This document shows positions 48,724-57,635 of a stretch of DNA of 64,000 nucleotides, in pieces. A model generated the notes under the pieces. It saw only the letters and a list, made by a program, of their open reading frames with translations. It was not told the origin of the DNA and made no database searches. The DNA is taken from the NCBI RefSeq assembly GCF_022179445.1, contig NZ_BPQU01000001.1, positions 1-64,000 of the forward strand, written 5' to 3'. The position numbers were made by a program, and so were the translations under genes. The stretch is from Methylobacterium mesophilicum. GTDB taxonomy: Bacteria; Pseudomonadota; Alphaproteobacteria; Rhizobiales; Beijerinckiaceae. The stretch's first letter is position 1; every line of letters starts with the position of its first letter.

Positions 48724-49626
48724 ATGGCTCTGCCGGTCCAAACCACCATGGGTCACATTGCGGTGTCGGCTCACCTCCTGCTCCTGTTCACCGGGTCGTT
48801 GTTGGGCCTGACGACCGTCGTGGCCGGTCTCGCCGCCGGGCTGGGCTGGCCGCCGATCGCGTTCCTGTTCTGGTCGGCGCTCGGCGGCGGGCTGATCCTG
48901 GCCATCCTCGCCCTGGCGGCTGGTGAGAGGTTGACGCCGTCGCCCGCGCTCCTGCGCTACGGGCTGCAGGCCGGACTTTTGAGCTTCGCGCTGCCCAACA
49001 TCCTGTCCTTCGCGGCAATCCCGCATGTCGGCTCCGGCTTCGTGGCGCTCTGCCTCGCCTTCCCGCCCTTGCTGACCTACGGCCTCGCCCTGGTCCTGGG
49101 GATGGATCGGCTGTCGGTTCAGGGGCTGGCCGGCATGGCGCTGGGACTCGGGGGCGCGATGCTGTTCGCCGCCTCACGCCTGACCGGAGCCGAGGGAGGC
49201 GGGCTCTGGACTGCGCTCGCGCTCGCGGCGCCGGTCAGCGTCGCAGCCGGCAACATCTATCGCACGGTGGCATGGCCCGCCGACGCGCCGCCGCGGCTGC
49301 TGGCGCCGGTCATGGTGCTGATCGCCGCGGCGATCGTCGGCGCCTACGCGGTGATCTCCAAGATCCCGCTCCTGGCGGCAACTTCCGTCCACACAGCCGG
49401 CCTGCTGCCCCTCCAGGCGGCGATCATCGCTGGGACCTACGCGCTGTTCTTCGTCTTGCAGAAGCGCAGCGGCCCGGTCGGGCTGAGCCAGATCGGCTGG
49501 ATCGGGGCGATCACCGGCAAGGGGCTCGCCGTTGTGCTTTTGGGCGAGAGCGTGCCGCCGATCCTCGCGCTGGCGATTCCGCTCATCCTGGCCGGGATCG
49601 TCCTGGTGAGCCGCCGGCCGCGGTGA
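48724..49626 (+). CDS. EamA/DMT-type transporter
   Basis: A 300-residue membrane protein with about ten helices in two homologous halves (EamA repeats). The second half ends GLSQIGWIGAITGKGLAVVL and ILAGIVLVSRRPR. The ATG at 48724 has GGAGGAG just upstream; earlier in-frame starts (GTG 48691, ATG 48712) are worse placed. Members export amino acids or metabolites. Divergent from, and probably repressed by, the MarR-family regulator. Confidence 0.9.
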   Translation: MALPVQTTMGHIAVSAHLLLLFTGSLLGLTTVVAGLAAGLGWPPIAFLFWSALGGGLILAILALAAGERLTPSPALLRYGLQAGLLSFALPNILSFAAIPHVGSGFVALCLAFPPLLTYGLALVLGMDRLSVQGLAGMALGLGGAMLFAASRLTGAEGGGLWTALALAAPVSVAAGNIYRTVAWPADAPPRLLAPVMVLIAAAIVGAYAVISKIPLLAATSVHTAGLLPLQAAIIAGTYALFFVLQKRSGPVGLSQIGWIGAITGKGLAVVLLGESVPPILALAIPLILAGIVLVSRRPR

Positions 49627-49650
49627 GGCGGACGCAGCTTGAGCCCGCTC

Positions 49651-49974
49651 CTAGAACGGCAGCTTCATGCCGGGCGGCAGGGGCATGCCCTTGGTCAACT
49701 CTGCCATCCGCTCCTGCATAGTCGCCTCGGCCTTGCCGCGGGCGTCGTTGCAGGCGGCCACGATCAGGTCTTCGAGGATCTCGCGCTCGTCGGCGACCAT
49801 CAGGGACGGGTCGATGCTGACGCCCTTCATCTGGCCCTTGGCGGACATGGTCACCCGCACGGAGCCGCCGCCCGAGGCGCCGGTTACCTCGATCTCGTCG
49901 AGCTCGGCCTGCAGGGAGCCCATCTTCTCCTGCATGGCCTGAGCCTGCTTCATGATGCCCATCAGGTCGCGCAT
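49651..49974 (-). CDS. YbaB/EbfC nucleoid-associated protein
   Basis: The 107-residue protein starts MRDLMGIMKQAQAMQEKMGSL and has the family core GGGSVRVTMSAKGQMKGVSI. YbaB proteins bind DNA as dimers. The gene follows dnaX on the minus strand (80 bases), the usual arrangement; recR, normally next, has been displaced. Confidence 0.96.
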   Translation of the reverse strand: MRDLMGIMKQAQAMQEKMGSLQAELDEIEVTGASGGGSVRVTMSAKGQMKGVSIDPSLMVADEREILEDLIVAACNDARGKAEATMQERMAELTKGMPLPPGMKLPF

Positions 49975-50054
49975 GCAGCTCTCTCGTGTGGTGTCTCGGT
50001 TAGTCTAGTTGGGTATCGCGTCGGCTCGCCGCCATGTGCGGCGGCGCCTGCGTG

Positions 50055-51959
50055 TCAGAAGTCGTCGTCCGGGGCCTCGTCCGCCGGCACCGGATCGCCG
50101 TCCCCCGGGATCTCCTGATGGGGTGAGGGGAGCGGCGCGGTCTCCCGCACATCCACGATCTCCGCGCCGGGGAAGCGGGTCAGCACCTCACGAACGAACG
50201 GGTCGGCGGCGGCATTCTCGCGGCGGGTCTCTGTCGCGGCCTTCACGGCGGCGTCGAGGGTCGGGGCGCCGGCCTCCTTCGAGACCGCGACGACCCAGCG
50301 CTGGCCGGTCCAGCGCAGGATCGCGGCGGCGATATCGGTGGCGAGCGTCGCCCGGCCGCCCGGGGCGAGGGCGAACTCGATCCGCCCTTCCTCGAAGCGT
50401 ACGAGGTGGACGTCGCGCTCCAGCGCGGTCTTCAGCAGGATGTCGCGGTTGGCGTCGGCCAGCGCCACCACGTCCTCGTAGCGGGCCAGCCGCGGCGCGG
50501 GCGGAGCAGCCGGCCGCTCGGCCGGGGCGGCCATGACGGAGGGAGCCGCCCTCGCCACCGGCGCTGCAATGGGGGCCGCCATTGGGGCGGCAGCGGGCGC
50601 CGCCATCGGTGCGGAGACCGGCATGGGGCGGGAAGCGACGGCCGCCGCCGTCTGTCCGCCGCCACGCAGGTCGGGGATCGGCGGCAGGGGCGGACGGCCG
50701 GAGGATGGCGGTGCCTCCTCGGCCGGTGCCGCCGCAGCCTCGGCCTTGAGCTGGCGCAGGGCCTCGTCCGGTGTCGGCAGGTCGGCCGCGTAGGCCAGGC
50801 GGACGATCGCCATCTCGGCCGCCGCCAGGGGGCGGGGCGCGGCCTGGACCTCGGGGATCGCCTTGAGCAGGATCTGCCAGGCCCGCGACAGGGCGCGGAT
50901 CGAGAGCTGTTCCGCGAACTGACCGCCGCGGACCCGCTCGGTCTCGCTGAGCGTCGGGTCGGAGGCGGTCTCCGGCACGGCCTTGAGGCGGGTCACGAGG
51001 TGGGTGAAGGCCGCGAGGTCGGACAGTACCACCGACGGGTCGGCGCCGGAATCGTACTGGGCCCGCAGCTCCGCAAAGGCCGCCGGCACCGAGCCGCGCA
51101 TCACCGCCTCGAACAGGTCGAGGATGCGCGCCCGGTCGGCGAGCCCGAGCATGTCGCGCACGCTCTGGGCCGTGACCGCGCCGGCGCCGTGTGCGATGGC
51201 CTGGTCGAGCAGCGAGAGCGCATCGCGGACCGAGCCCTCGGCGGCCCGCACGATGGCGCCCAGCGCCTCCTCCTCGGCCTCGCCTTTTTCCGCCGCGCAG
51301 ACCTTGGCGAGATGGGCGTGCAGGACCGGCGCCTCGACCCGGCGCAGGTCGAACCGCTGGCAGCGCGACAGGATCGTCACCGGGACCTTGCGGATCTCCG
51401 TGGTGGCGAACACGAACTTGGCGTGGGGCGGCGGCTCCTCGAGCGTCTTCAGGAAGGCGTTGAACGCCTTCTCGGACAGCATGTGGACCTCGTCCACGAT
51501 GTAGACCTTGTAGCGCGCCGAGACCGGTCCGTAGCGGATGCCGTCGATGATCGCGCGCACGTCGTCGATGCCGGTATGCGAGGCGGCATCCATCTCCAGC
51601 ACGTCCATGTGCCGGGATTCCATGATCGCGGCGCAGTGCAGGCCGAGTTCCGGCATCGACACGGTCGGGCCGGTATCGGGAACTCCGGCGCGGGCGTAGT
51701 TGAGGCCGCGGGCGAGGATGCGGGCGGTGGTGGTCTTGCCGACCCCGCGCACGCCGGTCAGCATCCACGCCTGCGGTATGCGGTTGGCCGAGAACCCGTT
51801 GGCCAGTGTCCGGACCATCGCGTCCTGGCCGATCAGGTCGCCGAAATTGGTCGGGCGGTATTTCCGCGCGAGCACCCGATAGGGCGTCACCGCGCCAGCG
51901 GGGCTCGCGAACCCGGGCAGGCCCGGCTCGTCGTCAGGCGTGCCGGTCGTAGCGTCCAT
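50055..51959 (-). CDS. dnaX: DNA polymerase III subunits tau/gamma
   Basis: The 634-residue clamp-loader ATPase. Walker A is GVRGVGKTTTARIL; Walker B VYIVDEVHML; the sensor TTEIRKVPVTILSRCQRF. The zinc module that has four Cys in E. coli is largely lost: one Cys remains in GLHCAAIMESRH. The C-terminal part (about 370-634) is Ala/Pro-rich with a domain V-type end. I take ATG 51959 as start. SRP RNA gene ffs lies just upstream and ybaB just downstream. Confidence 0.96.
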   Translation of the reverse strand: MDATTGTPDDEPGLPGFASPAGAVTPYRVLARKYRPTNFGDLIGQDAMVRTLANGFSANRIPQAWMLTGVRGVGKTTTARILARGLNYARAGVPDTGPTVSMPELGLHCAAIMESRHMDVLEMDAASHTGIDDVRAIIDGIRYGPVSARYKVYIVDEVHMLSEKAFNAFLKTLEEPPPHAKFVFATTEIRKVPVTILSRCQRFDLRRVEAPVLHAHLAKVCAAEKGEAEEEALGAIVRAAEGSVRDALSLLDQAIAHGAGAVTAQSVRDMLGLADRARILDLFEAVMRGSVPAAFAELRAQYDSGADPSVVLSDLAAFTHLVTRLKAVPETASDPTLSETERVRGGQFAEQLSIRALSRAWQILLKAIPEVQAAPRPLAAAEMAIVRLAYAADLPTPDEALRQLKAEAAAAPAEEAPPSSGRPPLPPIPDLRGGGQTAAAVASRPMPVSAPMAAPAAAPMAAPIAAPVARAAPSVMAAPAERPAAPPAPRLARYEDVVALADANRDILLKTALERDVHLVRFEEGRIEFALAPGGRATLATDIAAAILRWTGQRWVVAVSKEAGAPTLDAAVKAATETRRENAAADPFVREVLTRFPGAEIVDVRETAPLPSPHQEIPGDGDPVPADEAPDDDF

Positions 51960-52010
51960 GCCGTATCGGGTCGGGCTGCCGAGCGCCAAGAAACGAGGCA
52001 AGAAATAAGG

Positions 52011-52106
52011 TGGGAGGCTGGACGAAGACCCGCTCGGTCTCGTTAGGGCTGCTTCCTTCCGGATCTGACCCGGTTGGCGAGTGAAACGTCCCTCGCCAAC
52101 CCCCCG
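52011..52106 (-). ncRNA. ffs: signal recognition particle RNA (4.5S type)
   Basis: The minus strand contains the conserved apical domain GGTCAGATCCGGAAGGAAGCAGCC, which binds Ffh. The ends pair well: GGGGGGTTGG (5') with CCAGCCTCCC (3', two G-U). The length is about 95 nt, normal for alphaproteobacterial SRP RNA. Its place directly upstream of dnaX is the usual one. Confidence 0.95.
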
Positions 52107-52147
52107 CCGGCTATATGGCCGGGCTCTTTGCCGAACGCAAGCGCCGG

Positions 52148-52408
52148 CTACTCGGCCTTGCGCTTGACCACAGCAAGGGTCTTGGGATCGAGCTTCAGGT
52201 CGAACTGCTTGCCGCTGGCGTCGATGGCGTCGTCCACCTCGATCATGCCGTCGTCGAGTTCGATCTCCTTCCACTTGGTGAAGCCCTCCTGGCGGAGCAC
52301 GGCCTCGACCTTGGCCTGCTGGTCGGGCGGCAGCTTCTCGTCGGCCCGGGCGACGCTGGTGAGGCCGGCGGCCAGGGTGAGGGCGAGGAAGGGGGCGGCG
52401 AGGCGCAT
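52148..52408 (-). CDS. small periplasmic PepSY-domain protein
   Basis: The 86-residue protein has a signal peptide (MRLAAPFLALTLAAGLTSVARA) and one PepSY-type unit: LPPDQQAKVEAVLRQEGF, then EIELDDGMIEVDDAID, then a Lys-rich FDLKLDPKTLAVVKRK. PepSY modules are small periplasmic or membrane-linked units suspected to inhibit peptidases or bind ligands. It is upstream of, and on the same strand as, ffs, and divergent from the YifB gene. Confidence 0.85.
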   Translation of the reverse strand: MRLAAPFLALTLAAGLTSVARADEKLPPDQQAKVEAVLRQEGFTKWKEIELDDGMIEVDDAIDASGKQFDLKLDPKTLAVVKRKAE

Positions 52409-52566
52409 GAGGGGCTCCGTGTCTTCGTTGCGTGCCGGCTTTGAACAGGAAGAGGACGCCGAGGTTCCGGCCTGACCGCGATCCTCTTGAGGCCGCTTCG
52501 ATTTTCCCGCACAGCTAAGGTTGCCCGTCGCGCCGCTCCGGCGCCGGGGCCCAGGACTGCCGACCT

Positions 52567-54105
52567 ATGGTCACACGCGTCGCCACCGTGGCGTTCGAGG
52601 GGATCGAGGCCCGGGCCGTGGACGTGCAGGTCCAGATCATCCCGGGCAACGTCGTCTTCAACGTGGTCGGCCTGCCCGACAAGGCGGTGGCCGAATCGCG
52701 CGAGCGGGTGCGTGGCGCGCTGATCGCCTCGGGTCTTGCGCTGCCGGCCAAGCGCATCACCGTCAACCTCGCCCCGGCCGACTTGCCGAAGGAAGGCTCG
52801 CACTACGACCTCCCGATCGCGCTCGGCGTCATGGCGGCGATCGGGGCGATCCCAGCCGACGCGTTGGGGGGCTATTGCGTGCTCGGCGAGCTGGCTTTGG
52901 ACGGCAGCATCACGGCGGTGAACGGCGTGCTGCCGGCCGCCATCGCGGCGGGGGCGCGCGGCCTCGGGCTGATCTGCCCGGCCGCGACCGGGTCCGAGGC
53001 GGCCTGGGCGGGTGGCGATCTCGACGTGCTCGCCCCGCGCTCGCTGATCCAGCTCGCCAACCACTTCAAGGGCAGCCAGGTCATGGCCCGGCCGGAACCG
53101 TCCGTGGCCAGCCTGGCCGGACCGCTGCCGGATCTCTCCGATATCAAGGGTCAGGAGGGGGCCAAGCGGGCCCTGGAGATTGCGGCGGCGGGCGGTCACA
53201 ACCTTCTGATGAACGGGCCGCCCGGCTCCGGAAAGTCGATGCTCGCCGCCCGTCTGCCGTCGATCCTGCCGCCGCTGACGCCGCGGGAATTGCTCGACAT
53301 CTCCATGATCCAGTCGGTGGCGGGCCAGCTGAAGGGCGGCGCGCTCTCGAACCGCCGGCCGTTCCGGCAGCCGCATCATTCCGCCTCGATGGCGGCCTTG
53401 GTCGGCGGCGGTCTCGGCGCGCGACCCGGGGAGGTGTCGCTCGCCCATGGCGGCGTGCTGTTCCTGGACGAATTGCCCGAGTTCAACCCGCAGGCGCTCG
53501 ACAGCCTGCGCCAGCCGATGGAGACCGGGGAGGTGATGATCGCCCGGGCGAACCACCGGGTGACCTACCCGGCGCGCTTCCAGCTCGTGGCGGCCATGAA
53601 CCCGTGCCGCTGCGGGCAAGGCTTGGAGCCGGGCTATGCCTGCCGGCGCGGGCCGAACGCGCGCTGCATGGCGCAGTACCAGTCCCGGATCTCCGGGCCG
53701 ATGCTCGACCGGATCGACCTGCGCATCGAGGTCCCGGCGGTCACGGCCGCCGACCTGATCCTGCCGCCGCCGGCCGAGGGCTCCCGCGAGGCCGCCGCCC
53801 GGGTCGCCGAAGCCCGCACGCTCCAGACGACGCGCTATGCCGCCCGCGCCCTGCCGGCCGCCACCACCAATGCCACCTGCCCGGCGACGCTGATCGAGGA
53901 GGTGGCGAGCCCCGATGCCGAGGGTGCGGCCCTGATCCGGCAGGCGGCCGAGAGCATGCGGCTCTCCGCCCGCGGCTTCCACCGAACCCTCCGGGTGGCG
54001 CGCACGCTGGCCGACCTCGACGGAGAGGCGCAGGTGCGCCGGCTACACCTGGCCGAGGCTCTGTCCTATCGCGGCCGGGGCGACGCGTCCGCGGCGGCCG
54101 CGTGA
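52567..54105 (+). CDS. YifB/ComM-family AAA ATPase
   Basis: A 512-residue Mg-chelatase-like ATPase with an N-terminal Lon-type domain (VTRVATVAFEGIEARAVDVQ), Walker A NGPPGSGKSMLAARLP, Walker B LFLDELPEF and a zinc-type C-rich insert (MNPCRCGQGLE, then YACRRG). ComM homologues remodel branch migration during natural transformation in Vibrio; the role outside competent bacteria is less clear. The stop overlaps the next gene's GTG (GTGA), so it is coupled to the PP2C-kinase gene. Confidence 0.93.
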   Translation: MVTRVATVAFEGIEARAVDVQVQIIPGNVVFNVVGLPDKAVAESRERVRGALIASGLALPAKRITVNLAPADLPKEGSHYDLPIALGVMAAIGAIPADALGGYCVLGELALDGSITAVNGVLPAAIAAGARGLGLICPAATGSEAAWAGGDLDVLAPRSLIQLANHFKGSQVMARPEPSVASLAGPLPDLSDIKGQEGAKRALEIAAAGGHNLLMNGPPGSGKSMLAARLPSILPPLTPRELLDISMIQSVAGQLKGGALSNRRPFRQPHHSASMAALVGGGLGARPGEVSLAHGGVLFLDELPEFNPQALDSLRQPMETGEVMIARANHRVTYPARFQLVAAMNPCRCGQGLEPGYACRRGPNARCMAQYQSRISGPMLDRIDLRIEVPAVTAADLILPPPAEGSREAAARVAEARTLQTTRYAARALPAATTNATCPATLIEEVASPDAEGAALIRQAAESMRLSARGFHRTLRVARTLADLDGEAQVRRLHLAEALSYRGRGDASAAAA

Positions 54106-55844
54106 GCGCGGACCTGGCCGTCACGATCGGGCAGGCCAGCGCGGCCGGCCGCAAGGATGCGAACCAGGATTTCCACGGTGCCCTGGTGCCGGTGCAGCCG
54201 GCGCTCGGCCTCAAAGGGATCGCGGTGGCGCTGGCCGACGGGATCAGCAGCAGCGCGGTCGGCGCCCTGGCGAGCGAGACCGCGGTCAAGAGCTTCCTCG
54301 GCGACTACTACGCCACCCCGGACACGTGGTCGGTGAAGTCCTCGGCCCAGCGGGTGATCGCGGCGACGAATTCCTGGCTCTACGCGCAGACACGGCGCGG
54401 GCGCGACCCGCACGATGCCGACAAGGGCTACGTCACCACCTTCGATGCGCTTGTCCTGAAGGCGCGCACCGCGCACCTGTTCCATGTCGGCGATGCCCGG
54501 ATCTGGCGTGTCGCCGGCCGGTCCTTGGAGCAACTCACCGAGGATCACAGAGTCGTGGTCTCCGCGGCGGAATCGTATCTCGGTCGCGCGCTCGGGGCGG
54601 GTGGGCATGTCGAGATCGATTATCACACGGCGAGCCTGGAGGCCGGCGACGTCTTCGTGCTGACGACCGACGGCGTCCACGAGCATGTCCGCCCGCGGGA
54701 CGTGGCCGCCATGATCGCCGAGGCCGGAGACGATCTCGACGGCGCCGCCCGGGCGATCGTGGAGGCCGCGCACGAGGCCGGCAGCCCGGACAACCTGACC
54801 GTCCAGATCGTGCGGATCGACTCCGTGCCGGAGGGCGAGCCGGCCGACTTGCTCGGTGGCGTCGAGGGGCTCGATCCGGCACCCCTGCTCGATCCGCCGG
54901 CCGACTTCGACGGCTACCGGCTGCTGCGCACGCTGCATTCCGGACCGCGCAGCCGGGTCTACCTGGCGCTCGACGCGGAGACCGGGGATCCGGTCGCGCT
55001 GAAGGTCCTATCCCTCGATCTGCGCGACGACCCGGCCCAGCGCAAGCGCTTCGCCCTGGAGGAGTGGATCGCCCGGCGGATCGACAGCCCGCACGTGCTC
55101 AAGGCCCATCTGCAGACCCGCCGCCGCAGCCACCTCTACACGGTCATGCGCTACGTCGAGGGTCAGACCCTGACCCAGTGGATGCGCGACCACCCGGCTC
55201 CCGAGTTGGAGGCGGTGCGCGGCCTCGTCGAGCAACTGGCGAAGGGCGTGCAGGCCTTCCACCGAAAAGAGATGGTCCACCAGGATCTGCGTCCCGACAA
55301 CGTCCTGATCGACAAAGCCGGCACCGTCCAGGTCATCGATTTCGGCGCCACCAAGGTGGCCGGGGTGGTTGAGGGCGATCCCCGGCTCGATGCGGCCGAG
55401 ATCCTGGGGACCGTGCAATACACGGCGCCGGAATGCTTCCTGGGCGAGCCGTCCATGGCCTGTTCCGACATCTTCGCGATGGGGGTGATCGCCTACCAGA
55501 TGCTCACCGGCCGGCTGCCCTACGCTGACCGGGTGCCCCGGGCGTTGACGCGCGCGGCCCAGCGCAAGCTCCGCTACGTCTCGGCCCGCAATGCCCGGCC
55601 GCTGTTGCCGGCCTGGGTCGATGGGGCGCTCCGGAAGGCCGTGCATGCCGATCCCGCCCGCCGGTACCAGGCGCTCTCGGAATTCGTCCACGATCTCCGG
55701 CACCCCAACCCGGCCTTCACGGAGACCCGACGGGCGTCGCTGCTAGAGCGCGATCCGCTGCTGTTCTGGCGGTTGCTGTCGCTGGTGCTGGGCCTCGTCG
55801 CACTCGGGCTGGCCGGCATCCTGATCGCCCACCCGCCCCGGTGA
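54102..55844 (+). CDS. bifunctional PP2C phosphatase / Ser-Thr kinase
   Basis: One 580-residue polypeptide with two opposing activities. Residues about 5-240 are a PP2C phosphatase (RKDANQDFHG; Asp46 in LADGISSSA; Asp131 in VGDARIW; Asp190 in TDGVHEH; Asp230 in SPDNLTVQ). Residues about 270-530 are a protein kinase: Lys301, HQDLRPDN with Asp395 and DFGATK with Asp413. One C-terminal membrane helix (about 555-575) anchors it with both domains in the cytosol. The HQD in place of HRD is a mild variant. Start: GTG overlapping the YifB stop. The substrate is unknown. Confidence 0.92.
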   Translation: MSADLAVTIGQASAAGRKDANQDFHGALVPVQPALGLKGIAVALADGISSSAVGALASETAVKSFLGDYYATPDTWSVKSSAQRVIAATNSWLYAQTRRGRDPHDADKGYVTTFDALVLKARTAHLFHVGDARIWRVAGRSLEQLTEDHRVVVSAAESYLGRALGAGGHVEIDYHTASLEAGDVFVLTTDGVHEHVRPRDVAAMIAEAGDDLDGAARAIVEAAHEAGSPDNLTVQIVRIDSVPEGEPADLLGGVEGLDPAPLLDPPADFDGYRLLRTLHSGPRSRVYLALDAETGDPVALKVLSLDLRDDPAQRKRFALEEWIARRIDSPHVLKAHLQTRRRSHLYTVMRYVEGQTLTQWMRDHPAPELEAVRGLVEQLAKGVQAFHRKEMVHQDLRPDNVLIDKAGTVQVIDFGATKVAGVVEGDPRLDAAEILGTVQYTAPECFLGEPSMACSDIFAMGVIAYQMLTGRLPYADRVPRALTRAAQRKLRYVSARNARPLLPAWVDGALRKAVHADPARRYQALSEFVHDLRHPNPAFTETRRASLLERDPLLFWRLLSLVLGLVALGLAGILIAHPPR

Positions 55845-55853
55845 CTCGGCGCG

Positions 55854-56573
55854 TCAACGGTCCAGTTCGGGATACCGGCGGAAGATTCCGTCCTCGTTGA
55901 ACGGGATGCGCCGGTCGCTCGCCAGGTAGGCGGCGATGCGCGGGCGCTGCGCCACCGCTTCGTGCAGCCGGGCGACATGCGGCGTGTCGCGCAGGGCAGC
56001 ATTGGATGCGTTCGGGAAGGCGTAGCGCAATCCGGCGACAAGTTGGAACAGGGATAGGTCGGCGTAGGACAGCTTTGATCCGACCAGGCGTTCGCTCCCG
56101 TTCGCCGCCAGCACGCGCTCGAAATACCCGAAAAATTTGGGGATGCGGTCCTGGCGGAACCCTTCGGCCCGGCGCGCGGCCTCCGGCTTCTGGTCGGCGT
56201 AGTACAGGCCGACCCCGAGGGGATGGTGCGTGTCGTGGGCCTCATCCACCGAATCCGCGATGGTGAGCTGCAATTGGTGCGTCCAGATCCGGTCCGCCTC
56301 GGAGGCGCCGACGAGGCCGAGGCGCGGCCCGAGATAGAGCAGGATCGCGGTGCTCTGGCCGATCACGACATCGCCGTCGCGCAAGAACGGCGGCGCGAAG
56401 GGCGGCCGGCGATTGCCCGGATCGGCGAGGCGGTCGAGCATCGGCTCGATGCCGCCGGCGTCGTTGTCGTGGCGCGCGACGTCGACATAGTCGGCACCGG
56501 CCTCTTCGAGGGCGAGGCGGACGAACTCGCCGCGCCCCTGGATCATCGGCCAGTAATGCAGCTCGTAGGGCAT
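55854..56573 (-). CDS. glutathione S-transferase
   Basis: A 239-residue GST-fold protein. The N-terminal thioredoxin-like domain begins MPYELHYWPMIQGRGEFVRL and has GQSTAILLYLG for the glutathione gamma-Glu site. The C-terminal helical domain includes SKLSYADLSLFQLVAGL. The Tyr of HYWPMIQGRG is the likely catalytic residue. Convergent with the PP2C-kinase gene. The substrate is not known. Confidence 0.9.
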   Translation of the reverse strand: MPYELHYWPMIQGRGEFVRLALEEAGADYVDVARHDNDAGGIEPMLDRLADPGNRRPPFAPPFLRDGDVVIGQSTAILLYLGPRLGLVGASEADRIWTHQLQLTIADSVDEAHDTHHPLGVGLYYADQKPEAARRAEGFRQDRIPKFFGYFERVLAANGSERLVGSKLSYADLSLFQLVAGLRYAFPNASNAALRDTPHVARLHEAVAQRPRIAAYLASDRRIPFNEDGIFRRYPELDR

Positions 56574-56620
56574 CGCGTCTCCTCCACCGGGAAGGCGCGG
56601 TGCCGGCGCGCGGTTCCCGC

Positions 56621-57067
56621 TCAGTTGCCCGGGGCGTCGCCGTCGGTCGCCTTCTCGGGCGGCGGCTCGGCGCTGGCGACCGCCTTGTGGGCCAGCATCG
56701 GCTGCAGGTGCTCGGCGAGCTGCTGGTCGAGATGCTTGACGTAGGCGCCCTTGAAGTAGCGCTCACCCGTCTTTGCGCCGTAGAGCCGGTCATGGGCCTG
56801 GATCATCGCGGCCACCTCCGGGCGGCACAGGAAACCGGTGATGCCCACCGCCTCGTACCAATGGCCGGCCCGGGCCTCGGCCGTCGCCTTCGGGTTCGCC
56901 AGCACGGTCTCGGCGAAGCATTCCGTCGCCGCCTGCCGCAGCGGGCCCAGAACCTTCTCGGCCTCCGCCTTGTTCACCACCGGCGCGGCCGGATGGCGGT
57001 GGGGACGCGCCTCAGCCGTCGATGCCAGCGCGAGAACGGCGAAGGTGGCGAGGATCGTGGACTTCAT
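56621..57067 (-). CDS. exported protein of unknown function
   Basis: The ATG at 57067 gives 148 residues; MKSTILATFAVLALASTAEA is a signal peptide. The mature part is helical with two cysteines (ATECFAET and GFLCRPE) that could form a disulfide. I do not recognise the family. It lies 47 bases upstream of the GST gene on the same strand. Confidence 0.65.
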   Translation of the reverse strand: MKSTILATFAVLALASTAEARPHRHPAAPVVNKAEAEKVLGPLRQAATECFAETVLANPKATAEARAGHWYEAVGITGFLCRPEVAAMIQAHDRLYGAKTGERYFKGAYVKHLDQQLAEHLQPMLAHKAVASAEPPPEKATDGDAPGN

Positions 57068-57193
57068 GCGGGCGGCCTCGTCGGGTGTCCGAATGGCGTT
57101 CAGCATTCCCTCATGATTGCGTCGGGATCGCGGCTGACGGGACGTTGCGTCCGCCCGATCTCGGGCAAGATGCGGACGATTTCGCGACCGCGC

Positions 57194-57601
57194 TCAGCCC
57201 CGCCGCTCGGCCCGCCAGCGGCCGCGGCAGGCGAGGGCGCCGGAGGCGGCCCAGGTGCCGGCGCCGAACCCGTTCGGGCCGAGCCGGCCGGCGACGTCGG
57301 CGGTGCCGAGCCCGTTGGCGATCGAGCCCCGGACCACGCCGTTCCGGGCGACGCTGCCCTGCACGACGAAGGCTGTCCCCATGAGGCGCGCCTGCCCGTG
57401 CTCGATGCGCACCGGGTATCGGTAGGCCCGGTGGCAGGGACCGGATTCGGTGCGGATCTCGACGCTCCAAGTGCCGTCGAACCGGTATGGGCCGTCGAAC
57501 CGGTCCGGGATCCGGACGCCCCGCGGCGTCGCCGCGGCTGGGATCGCGTGTCCGAGGATCAGGGCGGCGCCGGTCAGGCACCCGAAACGGTGTCGGCTCA
57601 T
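57194..57601 (-). CDS. exported beta-rich protein of unknown function
   Basis: A 135-residue protein with signal peptide (up to about residue 24, AIPAAA). The mature part shows repeated strands with glycine turns and the pair CHRAYRYPVRI ... ACRGRWRAERRG (two Cys). Similar small exported proteins occur in related alphaproteobacteria; no function is known to me. It is 34 bases downstream of the methylmalonyl-CoA mutase gene. Confidence 0.65.
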   Translation of the reverse strand: MSRHRFGCLTGAALILGHAIPAAATPRGVRIPDRFDGPYRFDGTWSVEIRTESGPCHRAYRYPVRIEHGQARLMGTAFVVQGSVARNGVVRGSIANGLGTADVAGRLGPNGFGAGTWAASGALACRGRWRAERRG

Positions 57602-57635
57602 GGCGATGATCGGGGCAGGCGGTCTCGTGATCGTC

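Noticed and set aside
52521-54101. Upstream extension of the PP2C-kinase frame through the YifB gene
   Set aside because: The overlapped region is Arg/Gly-rich nonsense, while YifB is clear in another frame; the GTG at 54102 is the natural start.
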